Part shown: one piece after another, positions 9,040 through 18,454 of the stretch | Numbering within the stretch: position 1 is the stretch's first letter | Layout of the letters: each line of letters starts with the position of its first letter | Assembly (NCBI GenBank): GCA_958430865.1 | Contig: CAUDNR010004309.1 | Location: forward strand, 7,097-32,109 | Reading direction: 5' to 3' | DNA length: 25,013 nt | Source of the DNA: Entrophospora sp. SA101 | Taxonomy: Eukaryota; Glomeromycota; Glomeromycetes; Entrophosporales; Entrophosporaceae | Made by a program: the position numbers and the translations under genes | Notes under the pieces: model-generated | The model's input: only the letters and a program-made list of their open reading frames with translations | Databases searched by the model: none | Told to the model about the DNA's origin: nothing

Positions 9040-11863
9040 AAAGTTGCATTTGGAACAAATGAGTAGCATAAATATCTATAATATAAATGTTCATATGAAC
9101 TTTAGGTAGTGGCATAAGTTTGCAAATTAGCCTTAATTGATATGCTCGAGGAATGCCAAAACAAATAAAGCAAGCAAACACTTTTTGTTGCAAATATCTA
9201 AATTGCAGCTTCCATAATTCAATAAATTCAATTGAAATAAAGAAAGCAATAATTATCATTCAACAAAAAAAGGTCATTTCAAACTGAAAACATTTTTTGA
9301 AATGCATAGATATCCTATCTAATCAGTGATAATATTTTTACTTTAAAAATTTATCCATACATTAAATAAATAATATTGATATTTGAAAAAAAAACTACCC
9401 TCTAATTTTGTTTATTTGGTTTATTATGTTTGTTGCATCCCAACTAATTTGTTCATTGTGATTTTGAAAAGTTACACATTTGAGATAATCTATGGCTTGA
9501 TCATGATCCTTTTCGTAACCATGGGCTCCTTCAAAATAGCAAACACCTAAGAAGTGCAAAGCAACCTCATATCCATTTTCAGCTGCCAATTGTAAATATT
9601 TCTTAAATTCTTTAAGGTTTGCTACTTTATCTTTTTCGTAAATGAGGGATGCATAATTATATTGAGCCTTGGCTATACCATTGTCAGCTGCAATTTTATA
9701 CAATTCAATTGCCTTTTCTTTGTCTTCTTGACTGGCTTTGCCTGTTTCTTCACCATGTTGTAAATAGTATGCTTTCCAATAAATTGCATTATAATTATTA
9801 AGTTCAGCATTTTCACAAAAACATTTCCATGCCCTTTGATATTTTCCTCCTTTATAAGCTTTCACTCCTTCATCTAATGGTATGGGAGATTCAAATAAAG
9901 TTTTTTTAACAACTTTAAAATCTGAGTCCTTATCAATGTTATGATGTTGAATTTTGTCATTTGAAACTTCATCTTTAGCAATAAATTTAGCTACATATTT
10001 AGTATTTTCAAAACATTTCCATGATTCTGCCAATTCATTTTTTATTTCATCAAAAGATGGACGATTATGGGGTGAATGTTCCCAGGCTAACAATGAACAA
10101 TAATTATAAATTATTAAAATGTTTATTGATGTAATGATTATTACTTTTGTTATCATTTACCTTTATTAATAATTTGAATTAAAACTTGCTGAATTTCAAC
10201 ATTGTGCACTCCAATTTTTATAGTTTCTCTTTGACCACTTTTGACATGTTCACCAATACTAATTGCATTCATTTCTTTATATGGAATTTGTTGATAAGTA
10301 AGCTCCCAAAGAAACATTCCAAAGCTGAATGAATGGACAAATTAATAATTAGTTAATGAAATTTTATTTAAAATCAAATCATTTCTGTTCATGTTTACCT
10401 AAACATTTCACAATCAAGATTATAAAGTTGAGTTCCTGATTCTATTTTTTCAGGAGCCAACCAAGGAATATAGTCATTTAAATTTGAAATTCTTGAAGTT
10501 TCACCAGATAGATTACGACTAAGTTCAAAATTTGAAACTTTTGCATTTCCATCCTCATCAATCTAAAAAGAGTACATGTTGGTTAATGTGTGCTAATGAT
10601 GTTTTACAAAAAAAAATATAAAACCTACTAATATATTTTCACATTTAACATCATGATGTAAAATTTCACCATTATGCATAAAAAAAAGTCCTCTAATGAC
10701 ATCATATGAAATCTTTAATTTTGTAACCCAGTCAATGTAATGAGTATTGTACAAATCTTTTAAATTGCCCTTTTCAGCCCAGCCAAATATCAAAGCATTA
10801 TGAGAATTTACATTGGAGATACCATAAAATTTAATGATATATTTACATTGAATAGCATTTAGTATTGCAAGTTTTGCTTGAAATTTTTTTGATTCAGAGG
10901 TACCATCATCCTTTGGATAATGTAGAATAGTTTTACATGCCACCTCAACTGTTTTTCTAAGTATTTTTTTAACAACCCTTTTATTTGCACCTCTTACATC
11001 TGTATCCTTTCTGTGACTTAATTTTACATCATCTATATTCCTGGGATCAATTTATGCCAATTTCACTATAGGATTAAGTTCCAAATTGTCAGATGACACA
11101 TATTTAGATAAGTTTTTTATTAAAACTAATTCACTATTCTGCATTGTTGTTTCCAAATTCTAAACAAAATATTTAGATATATATATATATAAATATTCTT
11201 AAATGCATTTATAAAAAAATAAAAAAATTGATATCATTTACTTTATACCTCAAATTTTTCGTATATTTTAGCAAAATATTTCTCCATGTTATTGTCTTGT
11301 TGTTTCATTGTATGATAACTGGAAAGAATCACATTGAATTGTAAATCTGCACAAGCTCCTTCCAAATTTTTAACATGATCATCATAGCACTTTTTAATGT
11401 GGTCAGCATTAAAAAATTTTTTAAATCCTCCATAACTTGAAATATGTTTAATAAAATGTTTAATATTTTTCAAAACAGCTTCAAGCCTATTAAATGCTTT
11501 AAAATAACTTTCTTTACGGAAATTTTCTTCATTTGCTTCTTTTTCTCTTTCCATTTGTTTAATGGCTACATGTGCCAATTCAACTCTATGAATTAATGCT
11601 ATAGAAATTGTCTTATTTTCTTTAATAGTATCATAAAGCCTAATAATTGTTTCACATAAATCACATATTGTTTTAAGTATTGGTACATAATTTGTAAAGG
11701 CATCTCCTGTGGACAGTACAAGCAAGGAAACATTTTTTATTGTGTCCATTGTTGTAATATTATCATCTTTATCATCAATACATCTTTTTTTCGGCTTTCC
11801 ATCATTTATATTAGGTGAAATCTTATCTTTATAATCCATATGTCTTTTTCTATTATTTGGCAT
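9040..11863 (-). repeat. Segmental duplication, copy I (kinase-Sel1 gene plus 3' flank)
   Basis: The block matches 20098-23065 in the same orientation, about 11.2 kb away. Its 3' flank (9040-9394) shares clear but diverged sequence, e.g. gtagcataaatatctata and aaacaaataaagcaagcaa. The centre, about 9845-10899 against 21050-22104, runs at a constant offset of 11205 with no difference that I noticed, introns included. Both ends are more diverged. It stops at the assembly gap at 11870. Confidence 0.85.
9395..11863 (-). CDS. MLKL-like helical domain - pseudokinase - Sel1 repeat protein, copy I (one in-frame stop)
   Basis: Five exons on the minus strand join in frame with GT-AG introns: 11863-11249, 11159-10629, 10562-10399, 10324-10161 and 10086-9395 (721 codons). 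Residues about 40-200 form an amphipathic helical region ('CDLCETIIRLYDTIKENK', 'RVELAHVAIKQMEREKE', 'FNRLEAVLKNIKHFIKHIS') resembling the MLKL N-terminal four-helix bundle. Residues about 245-505 are a TKL-like kinase domain: Lys 281 in VACK is kept. The alpha-C Glu is Lys (FQAK), HRD is HHD (Asp 375), DFG is NFE (393-395), and APE is present. This predicts a pseudokinase. Residues about 564-700 hold Sel1-type repeats ('AIELYKIAADNGIAKAQYN', 'YLQLAAENGYEVALHFLG'), likely protein-binding. A TAA at 11052-11054 interrupts exon 2, so the gene may be dead, or the start of exon 2 may be skipped. Confidence 0.7.
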
Positions 11864-11869
11864 TTGTAG

Positions 11870-11879
11870 NNNNNNNNNN
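11870..11879. other. Assembly gap (10 N)
   Basis: Ten unresolved bases lie 6 bp upstream of the start codon of kinase copy I. The promoter of copy I is therefore not visible, and the join to the sequence that follows is uncertain. The gap size may be nominal. Confidence 0.98.
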
Positions 11880-12190
11880 AATCAACAAATAGCATGGGTT
11901 AAAATTTTGTGTTCCCTCCTGTTAATTTTTGTGTTCCCAGAACGGTCCCACCTGTTCCTGTTTATATACATATATACTTCTGCTATGTTGCGCAGAGCAT
12001 TACTATATATTACTATCATTGAATATTCGAATGTTCGAATATTCATATTAATATTTAATACGTGTAACCGAATATTCATATCGAATATTCGTTAATATAA
12101 AATTTTTTAACAATAAAATAAATTAAATAAAATTGGTAAATTAATTTTTCTAATCAGGATGCTATTTTTATTTTTTTTTGATGTTCTTTA
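11880..12190. other. AT-rich spacer with GAATATTC inverted repeats
   Basis: No gene is supported; both short ORFs here are AT-rich artefacts. The octamer gaatattc occurs four times, at 12021, 12037, 12070 and 12083. The first two form a near-perfect 24-bp palindrome (12021-12044) with 11-bp arms. See findings. Confidence 0.6.
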
Positions 12191-12332
12191 AGGAGTTTTT
12201 CTCCGCAAGACTTGTCATTATTTGCTATGATGATATTACATGGCCATTCTAGATTTCTTTAAATATAGCAGCTCTTAAAAAAAAATTTTTTCTTACAATT
12301 ACTATTCTTAAAAAACTTTTTTTTAGAACACA
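12191..12332 (+). promoter_or_regulatory. Conserved 5' flank of the kinase-Sel1 family (truncated copy)
   Basis: This stretch aligns with the sequence upstream of copy II (complement of 23066-23236). Shared blocks are ggagtttttctccgcaagac (12192) against ggagtttttttccgcaagac; ccattctagatttctttaa against ccattttagattcctttaa; and cttacaattactattctta just before the start. It is the likely promoter and 5' leader, since it is kept between two otherwise separated copies. Function is inferred from position and conservation only. Confidence 0.45.
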
Positions 12333-12719
12333 ATGAATAAAAATTTAGTTCTCAAAATGCCAAATAATAGAAAAAGACATATTGATTATAAAGATAATAT
12401 TTCACCTAATATAAATGATGGAAAGCCGAAAAAAAGATGTATTGATGATAAAGATGATAATATTACAACAATGGACACAATAAAAAATGTTTCCCTGTTT
12501 GCACTGTCCACAGGAGATGCCTTTACAAATTATGTACCAATACTTAAAACAATCTGTGATTTATGTGAAACAATTATAAGACTTTATGATACTATTAAAG
12601 AAAATAAGACAATTTCTATAGCATTAATTCATAGAGTTGAATTGGCACATGTAGCCATTCAAGAGGATTCAAGAAAAGACAACAAATGGGACAGAACAAT
12701 AATGGACCTATACACTTGA
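12333..12719 (+). CDS. Truncated MLKL-like N-terminus fused to foreign sequence (chimeric ORF)
   Basis: Codons from the ATG at 12357 repeat the N-terminus of copy I ('MPNNRKRH', then 'GKPKKRCIDDKDDNITTMD') and the first half of the helical domain up to 'RVELAHVAI'. Homology ends abruptly at 12660. The ORF then runs 19 codons out of frame into the next gene and stops at 12719. An upstream in-frame ATG at 12333 adds MNKNLVLK; copy II lacks it, so 12357 is the ancestral start. The product would be 120-128 aa, with roughly half of the predicted bundle, no kinase and no Sel1 part. The 5' flank is retained, so it may be transcribed. It is either a new chimeric gene or a dead fragment. Confidence 0.5.
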   Translation: MNKNLVLKMPNNRKRHIDYKDNISPNINDGKPKKRCIDDKDDNITTMDTIKNVSLFALSTGDAFTNYVPILKTICDLCETIIRLYDTIKENKTISIALIHRVELAHVAIQEDSRKDNKWDRTIMDLYT

Positions 12720-13135
12720 CACATGAAGATGGGTATGATGTTAATGATCAAGGTCTTAAGACTGGCTTATTATCATCTACAGAGTATCAAAATTATAATA
12801 ATCAACATTTGATGGGAAAAGAAGGAGATTCAACATCGATAAGGTCATTCGAATCATTGTCAACAGATATTGGACCGCAACAACAGTATTATGATTATAC
12901 GGCCAATATCGGAATTGCGACGGGTGGTGAGGAAGTAGGTATGGAAACATCTGAATATCCACCTATGCGACAACAGCCACAATTACAGCAACAATATGGA
13001 GCAGCAATAACAGGTCATCCGCTAATACCAATAGAACAACAGCAATTTTATCAGCAAAGTCAAAATACATTATATGAGGATGACAATAATGGAAATATTA
13101 CTAACAACAATAATAACATCTATCCAAGATTTTAA
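12661..13135 (+). pseudogene. C-terminal end of a Gln/Asn-rich protein, 5' part missing
   Basis: A frame open from the breakpoint reads 'RGFKKRQQMGQNNNGPIHL', then an acidic and serine-rich stretch and a Gln-rich tail ('MRQQPQLQQQYGAAITGHP', 'IPIEQQQFYQQSQ'), ending '...NNNNNIYPRF' with TAA at 13133-13135. Mixed codon use and no stops over about 157 codons argue that it is real coding sequence. The basic start followed by a polar tail could be the cytoplasmic tail of a membrane protein, but I do not recognise the family. The 5' part is absent and replaced by the kinase-family fragment. An ATG at 12686 could start a 149-aa protein. Confidence 0.45.
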
Positions 13136-14589
13136 ATTAATTATTATTAATTGATAAAAAAAAAAAGACATTGACATTGGACTTTTAATTTTAGATTAAT
13201 TAATTATTAATTTTAATATAATAGAATAGAATAGATTGTGTTGGTTTGAGTTGGTTTTGTTTATAATTTATATTTTATATATTTTTTTTGTATTTATTTT
13301 GATTTTTGAGGGATGATGGATGATAATAATAAATATTATTAATAAAGTAAAAATTTTAATTTAACATTTTAATTTATAATAATTTTAATATCATTTTGTT
13401 CCTTCATGTGAATAATTTAATTTAGTTTTTTAATCTATCCATGGAAAAATCGCTCACTCGCTGATGGAGATGATGGAGATGGCGATGATGATGATGATGA
13501 TGATGATGATGATAATGATGATGATAATGAAAGAATAATCATCATTAAATCAAATGTTGTAAATATTTAATTAATTATTTTTTTTAAAATAAATAACTTC
13601 CAAATTTAAAAATCAATTAAAATACAAAGAGAACCAATAAGAATTTAAATAAAGTCGTCAATTATGCCAAAAGCAAAAGGCAGATGATAATAGTGCCATG
13701 TCCAACCACGCAGAATTTTGTTTTTTACCAACTAAAACCACATGTCTTATATTACTGCTATTATTATAATTATTTATGCATACAAATAAATACACCAATC
13801 AATTGTCCAACAATGATTTACTAATTATATTAACTAATGGGCTATAAATATGCTAACTGTTTACACTACCAGCTATTAATATACTGCATAATCAATAGAC
13901 TATTTACTATTAAAATATAATTAAATCGCCGAATTAAAAATTTGAAATCTCCGTTTTTCCGTTTTTTATTATTTAAGAGAATAACACAAAGCAACACATT
14001 TTATTTGTGGTGTAGTGTGGAAGTGTATGTGAAAAATGCGTGTCTGATTAAGGGAATGAATAATATTAAAATTTTTGATATCAAACTATCAACACTTGAC
14101 CCCTGAAACATCATCACCATTGCCATTATAATAATTCAAATCAATCAAATTCTTTCAGTTTTTTTTTTTTTGTTTTATTTTTCATGAGATAATAAATAAT
14201 AATAAATTTTTTTTCCATTATTTCCATTTTTATCACTATCATTATTATATATTTTTTTTTCATATATACTTATATTGTTACACAGAACTAAGCAACATAA
14301 AGAAGTATTAGATTTAAAACATTTATTTATTTTTTATATAATAATCAACCTTCAAATTTCCATTTTTTTTTTATTTATTCTTCACTTTTCACTTCCTTGC
14401 AAAAAAATATTTCAAATATTTCAAATTAACTCATAATTTATTAATTTTATTAACTACTAGTTAGTTAATTAATTAAAATTTTGGTTTTTTTCTCTTTCTC
14501 TCTCTCTGTACAAGAAGAAACTTCAAAAAAAAAAAAAAGTTTAAAAAATTTTATTATTATTTATATAATTAATATAAAATTTTATTATA
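13136..14589. other. Intergenic region and presumed Ase1 promoter
   Basis: I see no gene. It holds a GAT-rich microsatellite (13462-13530), long A/T runs, and a pyrimidine tract tttttctctttctctctctc just upstream of the Ase1 start (about 14485-14508). In fungi such CT tracts often lie near transcription starts. The start codon context has A at -3 and G at +4. Confidence 0.5.
13462..13530. repeat. GAT/GGA trinucleotide microsatellite
   Basis: Imperfect (GAT)n with ggagat interruptions at the left. The core from 13483 to 13512 is pure GAT. A matching ATC array in opposite orientation lies at 23461-23506. Confidence 0.9.
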
Positions 14590-17500
14590 ATGGATGCACT
14601 TTATTTCAAAGTAGACCAACTAAGATCTTTATGGGTTGAGTATCGTGCTGTAAACGAAACTGGTAATGGTAATAACGATTATGGTGATCAGTCAGAATGG
14701 GCCAGAGGAAAATTACAGGTTTTTGCATTTATTTTAAATAAACAATAATGCAACGATGAAAGTTTTTTTTTTATAAATTTATTTATTTTCTCTTTTTATT
14801 AAAAAAAAAAAAGACGATATTAACGGAACTTGATAAACTTATACAAGAACAAGTTTTATGGAAATCAACTTTATCTGCTGAAATAGAGGATTTATTGGTT
14901 TGTACTTGTTTAAACCATTACTCGTTCATCCATTCATTATATATCATTACTATAGATTTATCGATATGTAGATATTAATCTCTATGGCAATTTCTTTATT
15001 TATGATAATAGATAGAAATAGAGGAATATAGTCAATTGTTTGGTCGTAATGTAGACACGATAATATCACAAGCTGCTTTATTGCATGTTGAAATAAATAA
15101 TTTAACGCGTGATAAATTATCAAGTATACGAAATGAGTTAAAAGAGGAAGCTGATTTGACAAGGGAGAATATTAAGAAATGGTTGACAAGTCTTCGAACA
15201 TTTGTTAAAGAGTTAGATTCTGATTATGTCGTTCCGTCTGACGAGGTATGTTTTAAAAGGAAGGTGGACGAGAGAATGTGATAAATAAGAATAAAGAAGG
15301 TGATAATTGACTAATGATTAATGATATTTTTATTTTTTTAGGTGTTTGAGAGTAATTTGGGTACAGCTGTAGTTCGTCCGGTTTGTATATATATTTTATT
15401 TAAATCCTGTTTTTAAACATATATTCATTCATAATTCATTAATATATATATATATACATATATATTATTTTGATTTATAGATATGGTGCAAGTATGATGA
15501 ATATAGCCGTGTTGTGGTAAAGTATTTTTTACAATAATGCATCTTATTAACAATTAATAGATTATTTACCATTCGTCATATCATATCTTATTGTAATTGT
15601 TAGCTTGGTCTTCGAAACGAATTTGAAGAATCATCGATTCAACTTCATTATTATTGGGACACTCTTTGCTACAAACCAAAAGATGAAATAGATAAGGCTT
15701 TATCACAATTATTTGTTGATAAACCAAATCCAAAGGACATTTTTGAAGCGTTACAAGAAACGCTAAAAAATAAGAACAATAATAGTAGCAATGATAATAA
15801 TAGTCTTAGTAGTAATAGTCTTACAAATAGTAATAATAGCGATATTATAAATAATGATGCCGATAAATTAGAACAAGGCCAAGTTATAAATCTGGATCTG
15901 GAATTATGCCATTACATTTATTATACTGCACAGCTCCCGTCCGGGCTAAAATTGACATCGGATCATTTAGAAATTCTAAAAAAGAAAATCCTCGGCTTGG
16001 AAAAAAGTTACACAGAACGTAAACAGAAATTGATGATGTTGAAGAAAACTATACATAACTTCTATGAAGAATTGGATATTCCGAAAGAGAAAAGATTGGA
16101 ATTTAGTGATTCGTTGGACGAAGAGAATATCGATAAATTATCAAAAGAATATGAAAGCCTTCGTGAAATTATGAGACAACGAATTCAAAAGGCTATCGAC
16201 GAGGTTTATTATGAATTATTTGTTTTATTTAATGAGGGTTTATTGTTATTGTTGTTGTTTCTGTTGTTGTTCCTTTTATTAACGATATATTTTATTGATG
16301 ATATATTTATATTGATGTAATAACGAAATGTAGTATACAGTACAATTGGGTGAATTATGGGATAAATGTTTGGTTCCTCAATATGAACGTGATGAATTCT
16401 TTTCAAATTTACATTCATGTAAGTTAAACATATAGTTTTTTTTAGGAAAATCATTTTAGTTTGTTTGTTTGTTTATTTGTTTATAACTGATCAATCACAC
16501 TTACGTTCGCTCAACCTCTCGAAAATTTTAGTGAATTCTGCTGAAGAAGTATACGAATTACTCGCGCAAGAAATTGATCGTCTTCAAGATCTTTATGCTA
16601 AATGTGCCAAGATATATAGATGGATGTTAGAAAGACGTGCTTTAATCGAGGTTAGGATTAATAAATATTATGTCAATTAAACCAAAACCGCAAATACATT
16701 AACGTTAATCGCTAATTAATCAATTGATGTGTTTCTTTACTCTCTTTCCTCTCATTTATCACCCTCGCCTCATTCATCGCCTCCAGAAAATGATTGAATT
16801 TGAGAAAAAGGCTTCTGACCCACGTCGTCTATTCCAAAGTTCATTTCGATTATTGGAAGAAGAAAAATGGAGAAAAACATGTTGGCCCAATTTGGTTAAG
16901 ATTGAAGATCAACTAATCAATGCTTGTGTTGCTTATGAAGAATCTGAACGTAAACCTTTTATGCATGAAAGCAAACGTTACTTGGACACTTTGGTAAATA
17001 AAAGAATATCGGAATTTTTATTTAAAGAAAATTTAGTAATTATGTATTTTTGTTTTTTTTTTTTTTTTTTATTCATTCCATCTTCCCATAATTCAATTTT
17101 ATAGCAATCTGAAATTTCTGAGCGTATTGTAAATCAAATGTTCTTCGGTTTTGAACAATTTGGCTCTAAAAATACAAAAAACGCTAACAATAATGATGAT
17201 GAAAACAGCAATAAATCAAAAAATGCTTCAAAACGTAAAGATAGCCAAAAGGCAATGCCAAGCAGACCATCTTCACCTACCAACGAAAATAAAAGAAATA
17301 GCAGATTATTTGCTAAAGCTCCATCAGCTAGTCGTTCAGTTTCACCTTCAAATGGTAATAGTAATGGAAGATCTCCACAATCACGTAGAAACAGCCAATA
17401 TATCCCTAGTAGATCTGTATCACCCACAGGTCTTAACAATAATGGAACTAAATCAAGAAGAAATAGTCAAGCTATTAGTCAAGCAATTACTCAAGCCATG

Positions 17501-18454
17501 ATGGGTGGCAATAGTAGAGCACCAAGTAGAGCGCCAAGTAGAGCACCAAGTAGAGCACCAAGTAGGACACCAAGTCGGGCACCAAGCAGAGCTGTTTCGC
17601 CTGTACGTTCTAATTCTAACATTTCACGAAACGTATCACCCGTTAGACCTAATCATAGGAGTAATTCAGAAACATCTCCCTCGTCATCAACGAAAAAGCG
17701 TAATAGTTTATTTGTTAAAAATTCCATTGATCCATTATCGCATCTCAACTCGAGTAACAAAGCTTCGTCAAAGTCTCCCAGATCTCCACGATCTTCTTCA
17801 TTCTCTAATAATAATAACAACAACAACAACAACAACAGCAACAACAATATATTGTCATCATCACCATCATCAACTGACCAAAACAATTCACTCTTTTTAG
17901 AAAATAATGGTAATAATAATGATGGTGATGATTCTAATAATACTAAACGTAGTAATAGTATTTCTAGTACATCTAGTGAATCGTCATCATCGATATCTTC
18001 AGTTGCAACTCCAACTATGTTAGAACCATCATCATCTCCTTATATTGTTAATGGTTTATTAAGTGTACCTTCATCATCATCACCATCGCCTCCTAATTCA
18101 TCATCATCACCGTCTGCTACAAAAACAAAATTAAAAATTGAAATAAATGGCAACAATAAAAACAATGGTAATAAAAATAATCCATCTACTAAATCTACAA
18201 AAAGTAGCATTCCTCCTTCTCCATCAATAGTATTATCATCATCAAAAAAGCCTTTGTCTTCTGCTTCCACTACTCCTTCAAATTCTTCATCTTTACCAAC
18301 ACCTATAACTAGGCGTACTAATTCTGCACCGGTTAGGCCAAGACCAAAAAGCATAGTAAATGGCAATGTTTCTAGTTTCTCTAACGAACCATCATCGATG
18401 TTAAAAAGACAAGTTAATAAAAGAATGTCGATGATTGTTGAAAGCAGTAGATAA
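14590..18454 (+). CDS. ASE1: MAP65/PRC1/Ase1 anaphase spindle midzone microtubule bundler
   Basis: Ten exons join in frame: 14590-14718, 14814-14897, 15012-15245, 15342-15380, 15481-15516, 15604-16203, 16334-16418, 16532-16650, 16787-16993 and 17105-18454. All nine introns are GT-AG and 87-136 bp. The product is 960 aa. Residues 1-440 are coiled-coil/rod-like ('DQLRSLWVEYRAVNE', 'EEYSQLFGRNVDTII'). The family signature follows: 'YRWMLERRALIE|KMIEFE' and KKASDPRRLF (449-458), then 'LLEEEKWRKTCWPNLVKIE', the spectrin-like microtubule-binding domain. Family members form dimers that cross-link antiparallel microtubules in the spindle midzone. Residues about 530-960 are disordered, Ser/Asn/Arg-rich, with APSR repeats, a poly-Asn run, and TPSR and SPVR sites matching the CDK consensus. 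This basic tail likely adds microtubule affinity under cell-cycle control. Splicing was inferred by eye. Confidence 0.9.
17516..17592 (+). repeat. 12-bp coding repeat (R-A-P-S) in the Ase1 tail
   Basis: About six and a half copies of agagcaccaagt with minor changes encode R(A/T)PS units at about residues 648-673. One unit reads RTPSR, which creates a CDK-type site. Arg every fourth residue gives a dense positive charge next to the microtubule-binding domain. Confidence 0.85.
17804..17848 (+). repeat. AAT/AAC poly-Asn codon run in Ase1
   Basis: Mixed AAT and AAC codons encode about 14 Asn residues with one Ser near residue 755. Using both codons indicates a tract older than a fresh single-codon slippage event. 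Confidence 0.8.

Noticed and set aside
8939..9259. Minus-strand ORF of 106 codons
   Set aside because: It lies in the 3' flank of kinase copy I; the matching flank of copy II does not preserve the frame.
9260..9300. Hairpin catttcaaa...tttgaaatg as a terminator or RNA element
   Set aside because: A 9-bp stem in AT-rich eukaryotic intergenic DNA, absent from the copy II flank; no support for a function.
13462..13530. Regular trinucleotide repeats as a possible CRISPR-like array
   Set aside because: No spacers between units; a plain microsatellite in a eukaryotic genome.
17134..17439. Minus-strand ORF of 101 codons, and others at 17653-17886 and 18040-18486
   Set aside because: They are antisense shadows of the low-complexity last exon of Ase1; Leu/Asp-rich translations come from the reverse of Ser/Asn codons.
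17151..17900. Plus-strand ORFs in a second frame (17151-17501, 17505-17900)
   Set aside because: Same repeats as the Ase1 tail read out of frame (EHQVEHQV, HHHHH); the Ase1 frame is continuous with upstream exons.
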